Positions 1-9,700 of a DNA stretch of 64,000 nt are shown here, in pieces (within the stretch, counting starts at the first letter, position 1; each line of letters starts with the position of its first letter). Position numbers and translations under genes: made by a program. Under the pieces are notes generated by a model. That model ran no database searches, was not told the DNA's origin, and saw only the letters and a list, made by a program, of their open reading frames with translations. This DNA is from CAYUNE01 sp964446115 (GTDB lineage: Bacteria > Desulfobacterota > Desulfobulbia > Desulfobulbales > Desulfobulbaceae). Location: the NCBI GenBank assembly GCA_964446115.1, contig CAYUNE010000050.1:1-64000 (forward strand). Reading direction: 5' to 3'.

Positions 1-178
1 TGTAAACCCGCGGTATATCTTGCTTCCAAACTGTAATTGGTCACAGGTGCTGCAGATTTGCACGCTCTCTCCCGGCCGCTATAGCCCACTATGCGGCCGG
101 GAGAGAGCGTGTAAAGATGCGGTGCCTGTGATCAATTACGGTTACCAAAGTCAGTTGTTTGCCCCGTGAGCAGTTGGG
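1..178. repeat. Composite palindromic repeat element, copy 1
   Basis: Three parts are visible. Bases 1-18 match, in reverse orientation, the ~35-bp box seen intact at 41885-41923; the rest lies outside the window. Bases 33-139 form a long imperfect palindrome whose core arms 61-79 and 93-111 are perfectly complementary over 19 bp, with an inner ATAG/CTAT pairing around the loop. Bases 142-178 form a tail that recurs at 4309-4346 and, more divergently, at 40423-40449. Related palindromes are at 34224-34328 and 40107-40201. The element is noncoding and sits upstream of the AmpG-like gene. It looks like a REP/BIME- or MITE-type repeat; no transposase is nearby. Confidence 0.8.
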
Positions 179-222
179 TGTCGGCGGTAATTTTCCACTC
201 CAAGATAACACAGTCCCCTGTA

Positions 223-1812
223 ATGAACAACCAAGACCCTGATATTCCTGCCGCCGCCGGCCGCCGGCGGGCCATGAAAACCTGGACCCATCCCCGGGTG
301 GTGACCATGCTCTTTTTCGGTTTTTCCGCCGGTATTCCCATTCTGCTGATCTTCTCGTCCCTGTCGCTGTGGCTGCGCGAGGCCGGAGTGAGCCGGTCGG
401 CGGTCACCTTTTTTTCCTGGGCCGCCCTGGGATACTCCTTCAAGTTTGTCTGGGCGCCGCTGATCGATACCCTGCCGCTGCCGTTTCTCACCGCCCGGTT
501 CGGCAGGCGCCGCGCCTGGATTCTGACGGCCCAGTTCGGGGTGATCAGCGCCATCTGCCTCATGGCGCTGACGGATCCGGCCGCCAGTGGATCAAGCCTG
601 ATGATCATGGCCATGGGCGCGGTTTTGCTGGGATTTTCATCGGCAACCCAGGACATTGTCATTGACGCTTACCGCATCGAATGCGCAGGCAAAGAGTTGC
701 AGGCCATGCTCTCCTCCACCTATATTGCCGGATACCGCATGGGCATGCTGGTCGCCGGGGCCGGGGCGCTCTATTTGGCCTCCTGGTTCGGCAGCAGCCG
801 GGGGGACTACAGTTACACGGCCTGGCGACTGAGCTATCTGGCCATGGCCCTGGTCATGCTGGTGGGAGTGGCAACCACCCTGCTCATTCCCGAGCCGGAG
901 CAGGGAGAGGAGGGTGCGGCTACTGCCCCGGCCGGACTCTACCTCCGTTTCTTCCTGCTTTTTCTCTGCAGCGCCGGGGTCTTTGCCGCGGTTTTTTTCC
1001 TCACCGGATCATTGCCGGACGGCTTTAAGAGTTCGCTGGGCGCCCTGCTGGGGGGGCAGGAGCTCCTGGCCGGATTTCTGCTGGAATGCGGTCGCCTGCT
1101 CTTTGCCGTCGGCAGCGCCCTGGCGGTGGCCCACGGATTGACCCTGCTCAACCTGGCCGATGCCGAAATGGTGCGGCGCACCTATATCAACCCGGTTACC
1201 GACTTTTTCAGGAGATACGGCGGGGCGACCGCCTTTCTGCTGCTGGCCCTCATCGGACTCTACCGTATCTCCGATATCGTGCTCGGGGTGATTTCCAATG
1301 TCTTTTATCAGGATCTCGGATTTTCCAAACCGGTGATTGCGGGGGTGATCAAAACTTTCGGCCTCTTCATGACCCTGGCCGGCGGTTTCCTGGGAGGGGT
1401 GCTGACGGTGCGATACGGGGTGATCGCCATCCTGTTTCTCGGGGCGTTGCTCTCAAGCGTCACCAATCTGCTCTTTCTGCTCCTGGCAGCGGTGGGCGGG
1501 AATGTTCCGGTGCTGACTCTGGTCATCGCCGCCGACAATCTCAGCGCCGGCATTGCCACCACCGCCTTTGTCGCCTTTCTTTCCAGCCTGACCAGCATCT
1601 CGTTCACCGCGGTCCAGTACGCTATCTTCAGTTCGCTGATGACGTTGCTGCCCAAGCTCATCGGCGGCTATTCCGGCACCATGGTCACGGCATGGGGATA
1701 TGAGACCTTCTTTCTGCTGACGACACTGATGGGGGTGCCGGTCCTCCTGTTGATAATGATGGCGGGGAAAAGAATGAAGCTACGGGAAGATCACTGTTCC
1801 AGGCCCAGCTGA
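223..1812 (+). CDS. ampG: AmpG-like muropeptide permease (MFS superfamily)
   Basis: This is a polytopic inner-membrane protein of about 529 residues with 12 or more hydrophobic segments. The N-terminal half carries AmpG-type signatures: a first helix with GFSAGIP, a WAPLIDTL stretch after helix 2, and a SATQDIVIDAYR segment in helix 4-5. AmpG proteins import GlcNAc-anhydroMurNAc peptides for cell-wall recycling. The reading frame is open from a GTG at 166, but that lies inside the upstream repeat, so the ATG at 223 is preferred; the ATG at 274 is also possible. A long hydrophilic insert around residues 230-330 carries extra membrane spans. The 3' end overlaps the convergent PilZ gene by 22 bp. 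The substrate is inferred from the family only. Confidence 0.75.
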   Translation: MNNQDPDIPAAAGRRRAMKTWTHPRVVTMLFFGFSAGIPILLIFSSLSLWLREAGVSRSAVTFFSWAALGYSFKFVWAPLIDTLPLPFLTARFGRRRAWILTAQFGVISAICLMALTDPAASGSSLMIMAMGAVLLGFSSATQDIVIDAYRIECAGKELQAMLSSTYIAGYRMGMLVAGAGALYLASWFGSSRGDYSYTAWRLSYLAMALVMLVGVATTLLIPEPEQGEEGAATAPAGLYLRFFLLFLCSAGVFAAVFFLTGSLPDGFKSSLGALLGGQELLAGFLLECGRLLFAVGSALAVAHGLTLLNLADAEMVRRTYINPVTDFFRRYGGATAFLLLALIGLYRISDIVLGVISNVFYQDLGFSKPVIAGVIKTFGLFMTLAGGFLGGVLTVRYGVIAILFLGALLSSVTNLLFLLLAAVGGNVPVLTLVIAADNLSAGIATTAFVAFLSSLTSISFTAVQYAIFSSLMTLLPKLIGGYSGTMVTAWGYETFFLLTTLMGVPVLLLIMMAGKRMKLREDHCSRPS

Positions 1813-2333
1813 TTGCTGACGGCCGCGGCCACCCCCTTGTCGAGAAAGGCGATACCGGCGTGAAAAAGAGGCGCGTTATCCAGGGATTTACACCACTTGA
1901 CCTGGCCGATACCCGTACATTCCGGTGAGATGAATTCCTCGTTGAGCGCAAAGGTGATCACCGAGTTGACCTCAAGCTCTTTGTAGGTCTCCAGCCGGAT
2001 GCCGCCGGGACTCAGATCCACGGTTGAGGCGCCGGAATCGATCACCGTGTGGGCCATTCCCTTTTCGTTGCAGTCGGCGATTCTGACGCCGTAGCGACCC
2101 AGGACCCGCTCGTGCTGTCTCCTGCTATTCCGGATAAACGAATCAATTTCCGTCTGGGCGGACTCCTGGTCATGACGGATAAACTGCTGGCAGGATTCAA
2201 ATTCCGAACTGCGGCAAAACGTTTTGATATGGTGCGAACGGGGTATGTAAAGCCCGCCCGCATTAACCAGGCAATTTTGCGTTAGTGTTGACCAGTGTGG
2301 ACATTTATTGGTTTGTTTCGGGTTGCGCGTCAT
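1791..2333 (-). CDS. PilZ-domain protein with N-terminal cysteine-rich region
   Basis: The C-terminal half is a PilZ domain, with an RRQHER motif (RxxxR type) near residue 70 followed by DLSPGG near residue 105. These are the two elements that bind cyclic di-GMP in this family. The first 50 residues hold four spaced cysteines plus GLYIP and a paired His, resembling a small metal-binding module that I recall in front of some delta-proteobacterial PilZ domains. There are no transmembrane segments, so it is probably a cytosolic c-di-GMP effector. It lies downstream of the sigma-54 activator on the same strand, separated by a hairpin at 2359-2380. Its target is unknown. Confidence 0.75.
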   Translation of the reverse strand: MTRNPKQTNKCPHWSTLTQNCLVNAGGLYIPRSHHIKTFCRSSEFESCQQFIRHDQESAQTEIDSFIRNSRRQHERVLGRYGVRIADCNEKGMAHTVIDSGASTVDLSPGGIRLETYKELEVNSVITFALNEEFISPECTGIGQVKWCKSLDNAPLFHAGIAFLDKGVAAAVSNQLGLEQ

Positions 2334-2358
2334 GGTGAGTAATGGAGAACATATTTGG

Positions 2359-2380
2359 AGAGCGGCACGGGAGCCGCTCT
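2359..2380. terminator. Hairpin between the sigma-54 activator and PilZ genes
   Basis: The 8-bp arms AGAGCGGC and GCCGCTCT surround a 6-nt loop. On the minus strand it follows the activator gene's stop by about 70 nt but lacks a clear U-run. On the plus strand it is followed by TTCATTT. It may be a weak terminator or a processing hairpin. Confidence 0.4.
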
Positions 2381-2452
2381 TTCATTTCACTTAGTATGCA
2401 AGAAGCAAACCGGAAATCACTTTTCTGATTTTTCAGACAACTCCCGCATTCA

Positions 2453-3979
2453 TCAGCATTCGCACTCTTTCTTTATTTTTTTGGCGGAGATGTCATAGCG
2501 TTTCATTTTGTCGTAGAGGGCGGTTTTGCCGATATCGAGCCGGGTTGCAGTCTCGGCGACGTTCCCCTTGAACTTCCTCAGCGCCTGATCGATGATCTCG
2601 CTTTCGAAATCGGCGATGATACCCTTGAAGGAGACGAGGCCGAGCTTGGATTCGATGTCGATGCTGCCGGTCTTTTCGAATTTATTGCCGCTGGGATCTT
2701 TGTCAAAGAGCAGGTCGCTTTCGGTGATCATGTTTCCCTTGGCCATGAGCACGGCCCGCTGGATGAGGTTTTCCAGCTCCCGGACATTGCCCGGCCAGTT
2801 ATGGACCAGCAGCCGGTTGATGATAGACTGGGGAACGAAGTCGATATCTTTTTTGAAGGCCTTGCGGTACTGCCGTACAAAGTGGGAGACCAGTTCGACG
2901 ATATCCTCCTTTCTTTCCCGGAGGGGAGGAATGGAGATGTTGATGATATTCAGCCGGTAGTAGAGATCGAGGCGGAATCGTTTTTCCTCCACTGCCTTGG
3001 CCAGGTCAAGGTTGGTGGCGGCGATGATGCGGACATCCACCTTGACCGGCTGGGTGCCGCCCACCCGCACCACCTCGCCGTTTTGCAGAACCCGGAGCAG
3101 CGAAGCCTGCATACGCGGGCTGATATCCCCGATCTCGTCCAGGAAAATGGTGCCGCCGTCGACGATCTCGAATTTGCCCTTTTTGCGGGCATTTGCTCCG
3201 GTGAAGGCACCTTTTTCATAGCCGAAGAGATCGCTTTCCAGGATGGAGTCGTTGATGGCGTTGCAGTTGATCTTGAGAAAGGGTTTGTCCGCCCGGTTGC
3301 TGGTCTCCTTGAGCAGATTGGCAACCAGCTCCTTTCCGGTTCCCGACTCGCCGGTGATGAGGACGGTGGCATCGGTACCGGCCACCTGATAGACCATTTC
3401 CCGCATCTCCCGCATGACCCGGCTGCTGCCGATGATCTTGTCGGCCTCATAACGTTTGTTGAGCTGCAGTTTCAGACTGTTGACCTGCTGGGAGAGCTGT
3501 CGGCGCATGCGTTCGCTGGCTTTGAGTTCCTTGATCTTTTCGTTGAGAATATATTCGATATTTGTGTGGAAATCCTCCAGCTCCCGTTCGTTGGCCTTGC
3601 GCCGGCTGATGTCGCGCATGACGATCATGACGAGGTTGTCCCCAAGATAACCCCTGAAAGGTGCCAGGGAACATTCAATGTCCACATCGTTGATCTTGGT
3701 CTCGATGAGATTGCCGTCGCTGCTGCGGCCTTGTCTTTTGCTGTTTGCCGAGGAGAAGGGATCGTGTTGCCTGATAACGTTCTGCAGATTCCGGTCACAA
3801 ACAGTCGAACAGATATCTCCAAAACACTCCTTGGCGCTTCTGTTCATATACTCGATTGTAAAGTCGTCCTTGACCAGGAAGACCATTTCCGGCATGACAT
3901 CGAGTAAAGAAATCAAGTTGTTGGAAAGCCTGTTAATTTCCTGCTTGCTTTTCTGTAATTCAGCTTCAAACTGTTGCAA
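2453..3979 (-). CDS. PAS-domain sigma-54-dependent transcriptional activator
   Basis: 508 residues. An N-terminal coiled coil and PAS domain (about 20-130) lead through a second coiled coil (130-180) to an AAA+ sigma-54 interaction domain. The Walker A GESGTGKE is at 210-217, the sigma-54-contacting GAFTGA loop at 257-262, and Walker B GGTIFLDEIG at 275-284, followed by arginine-finger and WPGNVREL sensor-II motifs. A Fis-type helix-turn-helix closes the protein. There is no phosphoreceiver, so it probably responds to a ligand or redox signal through the PAS domain. It is a complete, apparently active enhancer-binding protein. The target promoter cannot be identified from the sequence. Confidence 0.9.
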   Translation of the reverse strand: MQQFEAELQKSKQEINRLSNNLISLLDVMPEMVFLVKDDFTIEYMNRSAKECFGDICSTVCDRNLQNVIRQHDPFSSANSKRQGRSSDGNLIETKINDVDIECSLAPFRGYLGDNLVMIVMRDISRRKANERELEDFHTNIEYILNEKIKELKASERMRRQLSQQVNSLKLQLNKRYEADKIIGSSRVMREMREMVYQVAGTDATVLITGESGTGKELVANLLKETSNRADKPFLKINCNAINDSILESDLFGYEKGAFTGANARKKGKFEIVDGGTIFLDEIGDISPRMQASLLRVLQNGEVVRVGGTQPVKVDVRIIAATNLDLAKAVEEKRFRLDLYYRLNIINISIPPLRERKEDIVELVSHFVRQYRKAFKKDIDFVPQSIINRLLVHNWPGNVRELENLIQRAVLMAKGNMITESDLLFDKDPSGNKFEKTGSIDIESKLGLVSFKGIIADFESEIIDQALRKFKGNVAETATRLDIGKTALYDKMKRYDISAKKIKKECEC

Positions 3980-4225
3980 CGTTGGCCTCTATTTTCAGGG
4001 GGGAATCAGTTTCAGAGTAAATCTACATCCTGATCAACAGGTTCGATTACGCCGTAAAGACGGCGGCACGCTGTACAGTACCTGTTATTGTATTTGCTTG
4101 ATTCAGTCATCACAAATAACTTAGTATGATGATATCATGAAACAACAAGAAGTAAAAATTTTTTTCCGATATTTCGGATAATTTTTCTCGCCGCTGTCTT
4201 GACGGATGGTCGCTGGATGGCGACG

Positions 4226-4257
4226 TTATTGTAACCGTTCAGCTTACAATAATTTTT
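4226..4257 (+). terminator. Terminator-like hairpin with repeat-like loop
   Basis: The perfect 9-bp arms TTATTGTAA and TTACAATAA flank a 9-nt loop and are followed by TTTTT on the plus strand. Both neighbouring genes are on the minus strand, so no obvious transcript ends here. The loop and right arm (GTAACCGTTCAGC) resemble the dispersed box, so it may be a repeat remnant rather than a true terminator. Confidence 0.4.
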
Positions 4258-4308
4258 CCAGAAAAGAATAATTTCCGGGAATGTAAAACAGTGCCGCCGT
4301 TCATAGAT

Positions 4309-4346
4309 ATACCAAAGTCAGTTACTTGACTCCGTGAGGAGTTACG
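4309..4346 (+). repeat. Tail segment of the dispersed repeat element
   Basis: This segment matches 142-178 closely, sharing ACCAAAGTCAGTT and then the CCGTGAG-n-AGTT pattern. It contains its own small hairpin (ACTCC/GGAGT). It lies 25 bp downstream of the mutY stop codon. Confidence 0.65.
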
Positions 4347-4371
4347 CGGCTGGTTTCCAGTTGCTTTTGGT

Positions 4372-5481
4372 TCAGGGATTGAAGTTCGTCGGCAGGCCGG
4401 CATCGATGAGTCGGCGGTGTCCGGCGGGGAAGGGATAGGTCGCCAGGCCGGCGGGTGTTTCCCAGGCATGGGCCTGGGCGGCACGCAGTTCGGGTTCCGT
4501 CACGTTGTCGGCGGGAGAGCAGAGAAAGGCGTGCAGGGTGACGCGATAGCGGGTGTAGTGGTGAACCACCCTGGCAAGGAAACGGATGCTGCCGAGGCGA
4601 AATCCGGTTTCCTCCGCCATCTCCCGGATCATGGCCTGCCGGGGTGTCTCCCCCTTTTTCAGGCGCCCGCCGGGAAATTCCCAGAGACCGCCCCAGACGT
4701 CGTCGTCCAACCGTTGCTGAATAAAGACTTTGCCCTGGTGGTAAAGGATGCCGCAGGCCATCTCAATGGGGATGATGCGACGGCGGCCTGCGGAAACCGG
4801 GCGCTCGCCGACCGCGTCGATCCGCAGGGCCCGGCATTGCTCCGTCAGGGGGCAGGCGCGGCAGAGGGGATTTTTTGGGGTGCAGACCAGGGCTCCGAAT
4901 TCCATGATCGCCTGGTTGAAGGTCCTGGAATCGTCGGTCGGCAGTAACCGGTGCATGAGCTCTTCCAGTCGGCGGCGGCTCCTTTCCCGTTTGATCGGGG
5001 AGTCGATATCGAAGAGGCGGGCCAGAAGCCGTTCCACGTTGGCATCGATCACCGGGTGGGGCAGATTGAACGCAATACTGAGGATGGCCGCCGCCGTATA
5101 GGGTCCGATGCCCGGAAGGGCCAGCAGTTGCCTGCGGTCGGCCGGCAGTGTGCCGCCGTGGCGTGCCGTCAGGATGCCGGCGGTTGTATGGATGTTCCTG
5201 GCCCGGCTGTAATAGCCCAGTCCTTCCCAGGCCTTGAGAACGGCACGGCGTCGGGCGGCGGCAACCGCATTGATGGTGGGAAATTGCCGCATCCACTCGT
5301 CAAAGTAGCGAACAACCCGTTCCATTCGGGTCTGCTGCAGCATGATTTCGGAAATCCAGACGTGGTAGGGATCATAGGTGCGGCGCCACGGCAGGTCGCG
5401 TTGGTTTTTGTCGAACCAGTGGAGCAGGACGGTGCGGATTGTCCGGAAATTCACCAAATAACTCCTGTTGCTGTTATTCAA
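4372..5481 (-). CDS. mutY: Adenine DNA glycosylase MutY
   Basis: 369 residues. It removes adenine mispaired with 8-oxoguanine. The catalytic Glu is in SEIMLQQT (E45), a helix-hairpin-helix LPGIGPYTA lies at 122-130, and the catalytic Asp is D146 in VIDANVERL. The [4Fe-4S] ligands C200, C207, C210 and C216 have the standard C-x6-C-x2-C-x5-C spacing. The C-terminal MutT-like domain (about 240-369), which recognises 8-oxoG, carries a textbook Nudix box at 271-294 (Gx5Ex7REUxEExGU). Many MutY proteins have lost this box. It overlaps the following minus-strand gene upstream by 8 bp, so the two are probably cotranscribed. Confidence 0.95.
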   Translation of the reverse strand: MNNSNRSYLVNFRTIRTVLLHWFDKNQRDLPWRRTYDPYHVWISEIMLQQTRMERVVRYFDEWMRQFPTINAVAAARRRAVLKAWEGLGYYSRARNIHTTAGILTARHGGTLPADRRQLLALPGIGPYTAAAILSIAFNLPHPVIDANVERLLARLFDIDSPIKRERSRRRLEELMHRLLPTDDSRTFNQAIMEFGALVCTPKNPLCRACPLTEQCRALRIDAVGERPVSAGRRRIIPIEMACGILYHQGKVFIQQRLDDDVWGGLWEFPGGRLKKGETPRQAMIREMAEETGFRLGSIRFLARVVHHYTRYRVTLHAFLCSPADNVTEPELRAAQAHAWETPAGLATYPFPAGHRRLIDAGLPTNFNP

Positions 5482-5869
5482 AGCGAAAGGGTGGCTTATC
5501 CGCCCGTCGCCGGATCCAGTTGAGGCTTTTTCTCACCCTGGAACGTCTGGCCAGCCATTCGATTTTGTCATGTTTGCCCGGGAAGTTCATGAGGGAGAGG
5601 CCGATGAGCAGGGTCAGGATTCCCTGGCCGGGTAAAACCAGCATGGCCATTCCGGCAAGGAGAAAAATCAACCCCGCCAGATTGCGCAGCAGCAGGAGAC
5701 TGTAGATAAGAACGGGATGGCGTCGTCTCCTTTCGTTTACCAGTTGCCGGTGCCTGATAAAGTAATCCGCGGGCAGCCGGGTGATGAGAAGGGGAATAGC
5801 GATGAGGGAGCCGAAAAACATCAGGACGGAGAAGAGGCCCAGCAGGCGAACAAGGGAGGCGGTCGGCAT
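5474..5869 (-). CDS. Small membrane protein, PGPGW-like
   Basis: 131 residues with two hydrophobic hairpins. The first (residues 5-30) is followed by a basic loop rich in Arg. The second contains the LPGQGILTLLIGL turn, resembling the PGPGW family of uncharacterised transmembrane proteins. The C-terminus is basic and probably cytoplasmic. An upstream start at 5929 would overlap prmA by 49 bp, so the ATG at 5869, 12 nt past the prmA stop, is preferred. It lies between prmA and mutY in an apparent operon. No function can be assigned. Confidence 0.65.
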   Translation of the reverse strand: MPTASLVRLLGLFSVLMFFGSLIAIPLLITRLPADYFIRHRQLVNERRRRHPVLIYSLLLLRNLAGLIFLLAGMAMLVLPGQGILTLLIGLSLMNFPGKHDKIEWLARRSRVRKSLNWIRRRADKPPFRFE

Positions 5870-5880
5870 GGAGAGATCCG

Positions 5881-6735
5881 TTATCGGTCCGTTTTTTTCT
5901 CCGGGCCGCCGGCGGTGGCGAGTATCCACAACCGCCAGGTGTCACGGCTGTGTCGGGCCAGCATACGCACGCCCGGCGGCAGGGCGGCCAGCAGCTCCGC
6001 CTCCATGGCCGGAAGAAAACCGGAGATGATGTAGTAAGCCGCCTGCCAGAAAGACTCCCTTTCAAACAGTCTCAGCAGCAGGTTTTTGTACAGGTTGGCG
6101 ATAACCAGGCTGCAGCGGCTGTCGGGAGGTTCGGTATCCAGATCCTGTTCCCGGACGCGGATTTTGTCGCCGCAGCGGTTAAGTTCCACATTGCGGCGGG
6201 CGACGGCGCAGGAGAGCGGGTTGTTGTCCAGCGCCGTTACCCCGCCGGCCCCCAGGGTGACCGCGGCAATGGCCAGCAGGCCGGTGCCGGTTCCCAGGTC
6301 GAGCACGCTCTTCAGGGCGCTGGGAGTTTGGGACGCCAGCTGTTCCAAGGCCTCCAGGCAGAGGCGGGTGCTGGCGTGGAAGCCGCTGCCGAAGATAACG
6401 CTGGGATCAAGCAGAATATGGGATCTGTCGTCCCGGCGCCGGGGTGAATAATCCCAGACCGGACTGATCCGCAGTCGGGAGGTGGTGAAACTCCTGATCT
6501 TGACACCCGCCTCCCAGTCCCGGTAATCCAGATCGGCCCGGTAGGTCACCCGGGTTTTATTGATCCTGCAGATGTCGTTGACCAGCTCTGTCCTGTCCCG
6601 GTGAAAGAAGAGGATTGCCGCCTCATCCTCGAGCCAGACGCCGATGAGGTCGGCATCATCGAAGGGTTTGATATCACGGCGATCCAGGTGATAGACAAAG
6701 AGGCGGTGATATCGGCTATGGGGCGGTCGCAGCAT
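5881..6735 (-). CDS. prmA: Ribosomal protein L11 methyltransferase-like protein (PrmA)
   Basis: 284 residues. The N-terminal ~110 residues correspond to the substrate-binding domain of PrmA and the rest is a class I SAM methyltransferase. SAM-binding motif I reads DLGTGTGLLAIAA, preceded by the family's VIFGSGFHASTRLCLEAL block (PrmA usually has FGTGxHxTT). The catalytic-side VIANLYKN replaces the usual VANIL. It is slightly divergent, so methylation of L11 is likely but not certain. It sits 12 nt downstream of the DUF748 gene and just upstream of the small membrane protein. Confidence 0.8.
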   Translation of the reverse strand: MLRPPHSRYHRLFVYHLDRRDIKPFDDADLIGVWLEDEAAILFFHRDRTELVNDICRINKTRVTYRADLDYRDWEAGVKIRSFTTSRLRISPVWDYSPRRRDDRSHILLDPSVIFGSGFHASTRLCLEALEQLASQTPSALKSVLDLGTGTGLLAIAAVTLGAGGVTALDNNPLSCAVARRNVELNRCGDKIRVREQDLDTEPPDSRCSLVIANLYKNLLLRLFERESFWQAAYYIISGFLPAMEAELLAALPPGVRMLARHSRDTWRLWILATAGGPEKKTDR

Positions 6736-6747
6736 CCGGTGGTACTC

Positions 6748-9700
6748 CTATGGCTGGTTGCCGCCGGCTTTCAGGGTGAAGTCGATCCGTGCCCCTTCCC
6801 GGTTTACTTCGCCGGTGAGCAGCAAGCGGTTTTCGTCAATACCGGCCTGCACCAGGTAATCGATGATGCCGGCGCTGCGGCGCAGGGCCAGTTCTTCCAG
6901 CATTTTTTCAGGCACCGTTACCCGTACCGGCGGCAGATCCTCCAGTTCCGGCGGAATCGGTGGGCCGGCGGCCAGGGGTTCCTCCGTGATCTTGCCGTGG
7001 GCCGGTCTGGTTTTTTCCAAACGTTTCTTTTCCTCCAGCAGGAAACGGCGCCGTTTTTCCGCCCGCCGCCGGTTCTCCTCCGCCCTCCTGTTGTCCGCCT
7101 CCTGCTGCAGTTGTTGTCTGATCACCTCGCCGTCCGCTTCCGGGTCAAAGCCGGTTGTCATCACCAGGCTGAGATGGGGATGCTTGAGGAGTAGTTCCCA
7201 GTAGCCGTCGAGAATCCGGCGTGCTTCATCCGTGAGTTCTCCTCTGCCGGCGGAAAAGAGGATTTTTTCATCCGGCAGGGGGGCATCGCCGCGTTCCCGG
7301 AGCAGGAGAAAGGGAGAAAGTGCGGCCTTGAGCCGGTATCCCTGCAATGTGGTCCGCACCCCCTGGGTCAGGGAACTCCCCGGCCGTCCCGGGTCATCGT
7401 CCTGCTCGGTGTCGATCCGGAGGGAAAAGCTGCCCTCGCCGTCCGTGAGCAGGGCAACGGTATCGGCGAATATTCCCTGATCTTCGGCGTCGATATCGTG
7501 AAAATCCAGTCTGGAACGGATAACGGTACGGCCCTCCTGCCGTTTCAGCTCCCTGGTGATGTCCACCCTGGCGCCCTCCAGGTTGAAGCCGGGATCCCGC
7601 CTGAACGGTTCCACAAAGGGCGTCGGGGTATAGTTATAGACCTGTATCAGAGATTGTCGGATGGTGCCGTCAAATCCGCAGGTGCCGCGCATGATCAGCT
7701 CGCCGGTGGGTTCCAGCGCTCCGGTCAGGGCAAAGGTGGTTTTCCCGGCGGTACTGAGACTGAAATGTTTCACCGATCCGTTCAGGCGGGAAATGGTGAA
7801 TTGCTGCTTGGGTGCCGGGGGCGGGTGGACAAAGAGGAAGGTGCCGTCCTCGAAACGGATGGTATTGATATCAACTGCCGAAAAGGAAAGGGTTGTCCCG
7901 CTGTTGTCGGATCGTTTCGGGGGCTGTTGCCGGGGCAGGCGGAAAAAGGAGGCCGGTGGACCGGCGGCGGCCTGTACCCGGCCGTTGTTTTCCGTGCCGG
8001 GGGTGAACTCCAGCCGCAGAAAGGGCTTGCTGACGGTGATTTCGCTGATGCCGAGATGAAATGGTTTCGGATTGAACGACACTCCGGCGGCAAAGGCCTG
8101 CTGCCAGCCGATCAGAGGGTTTTTTTCATCCGGCCCGGCGCGGAAGTCCTCCACCCAGACGATACCGCTGAAGCGGCGGGAGGGGAGGAGAAACTCGCCC
8201 CGGGCGTAAAAACGGCCGCTTGCCAGGGGTGGCTTCAGCCAGGCGGCAAGATACGGAGCCACCGAGGCGCCATCGAGATCCTTCAGCGATATCTGTAGGT
8301 TGCCCCTTGCAGCGGGTAGGCTGTAGCGACCTTCAAGCTGCAGCGAGGCCCCGGTATCCAGCCGCATGGCGGCAACGATATTGGTCTTTGTCGTTTCCCG
8401 TTCCTGCAGATCGGCTCCCTCCAGCGAAAAGTCCCGCAGTCGCAGGGGAGCGGGCCTTGCCGTGGAACCCGTAGGCGGCGGCAGGGTAACGGCAACCGTG
8501 AAGCCGTTGATACCGATATTGTGGATCACCCTGCGCCATTGATCCGTTTCAGGTTTCCGCGGCGGCAGCCGGTTGAGGTGGAGGACGCCGTTTCTCAGAT
8601 CCAGACGCCAGCAACTCTGCTGCCGGGCCTGGAAGTCGAGGTTGAGCTGTTTGCAGCTCAGGGTGTCGGCAACGAGAATGCGCCTGTCCCCGGCCCGTAC
8701 CTCCACATCCCGGATGGTGACATTGGTGTCCACCAGGTGAAGGCCGCCGATGAGCTTTTCCTGGTTTTTCCGGATCGCCGTCAATGTGGGATCGTAGCGG
8801 AAGCCGCCGGCCAGGTGGGCGGTACCGCGGTGAAAAGACAGCTTTCGGGGCAGGGGAAAGAGGCCATTGTTTGCCGGGTTGATGTTGTCTGCCTTGAAGC
8901 TGCCGCTGAGTTTTCCGGCCGGCGAGACAGTGCCGTCGAAAAGCAGGGAAACAGCCTCGGCCCCGCTGCCGCGGCCGGCTGTGAGGGTGAAGGCGGCTTT
9001 TTTCTCGTCCCTGCCGTCCGGAGCTGCCGGAGTCCGGTTGGTCAGGTTGCTTAGGGTGAGGCTCACCGGTTTCCAGGTCTCGGTTTTTTTGGGATGATGG
9101 ATCACCGTTTCCCCCCGGGTAATGGTGAGGCGACCCACATGCACCTCGGGGGCGACCTCTGCCCGGGATTCGGGGTCTGCGGCGAAAAAGCGGAGCCAGC
9201 CGCTCAGCAGGCGGCTTTGCCGCTCTTTGTTGCCGTACAGGTGCAGGGTTGGTCCATCCAGAACCAGCTCGGTGATGTCCCAGCGATGGTTCAGGGTCTC
9301 CATCTTCCAGGCGATGCGGCCCCGGGGTACCAGCAGGAGATCCCTATGATCTTTCTCCTGCAGGTGCAATTCCTGCAGTTCCGCCTTCCCCCGCAGGGTC
9401 AGCTGCATGCCCGAGCCGGGACTACCGGTAAAGGCCAGCCAGACCGTGCCGTCGGCCCGGCCGCCGGTGAGCTGCGTTTCTGCGTCGAGAAAGGGCAGAT
9501 AGGCGGCATACGCGGCCAGATCAAGACCATCCAGCTGGAGCTCCAACCGCGTTTCCACCGATTCATCGGTGAGTATCCGGCTTTTGCCGGTCATGCGCAC
9601 CGGGGTGGAGTTGACCAGCGCCGAGAACTCCGGATGAATGTACTCTTTGATTTCATAGGGAAAGTTGGAGAGAACCGGCAGGGAAAAGTGAATCTGCTCC

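Larger units (their letters stand above)
3980..4371. other. 392-bp AT-rich intergenic region between two minus-strand genes
   Basis: No gene is visible. It holds the upstream region of the sigma-54 activator, a strong stem at 4226-4257 and a copy of the repeat tail at 4309-4346. A short TCCGA/TCGGA hairpin lies near 4168. I found no convincing sigma-54 promoter. Confidence 0.6.

Noticed and set aside
2801..3907. 368-codon plus-strand frame opposite the sigma-54 activator
   Set aside because: It is the antisense shadow of the AAA+ domain region.
4226..4257. True intrinsic terminator
   Set aside because: The U-run is on the plus strand, whereas adjacent genes are on the minus strand; kept only as a low-confidence feature.
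3980..4371. Possible sigma-54 promoter near the activator
   Set aside because: No GG-N10-GC element with a good TGGCAC/TTGC match was found.
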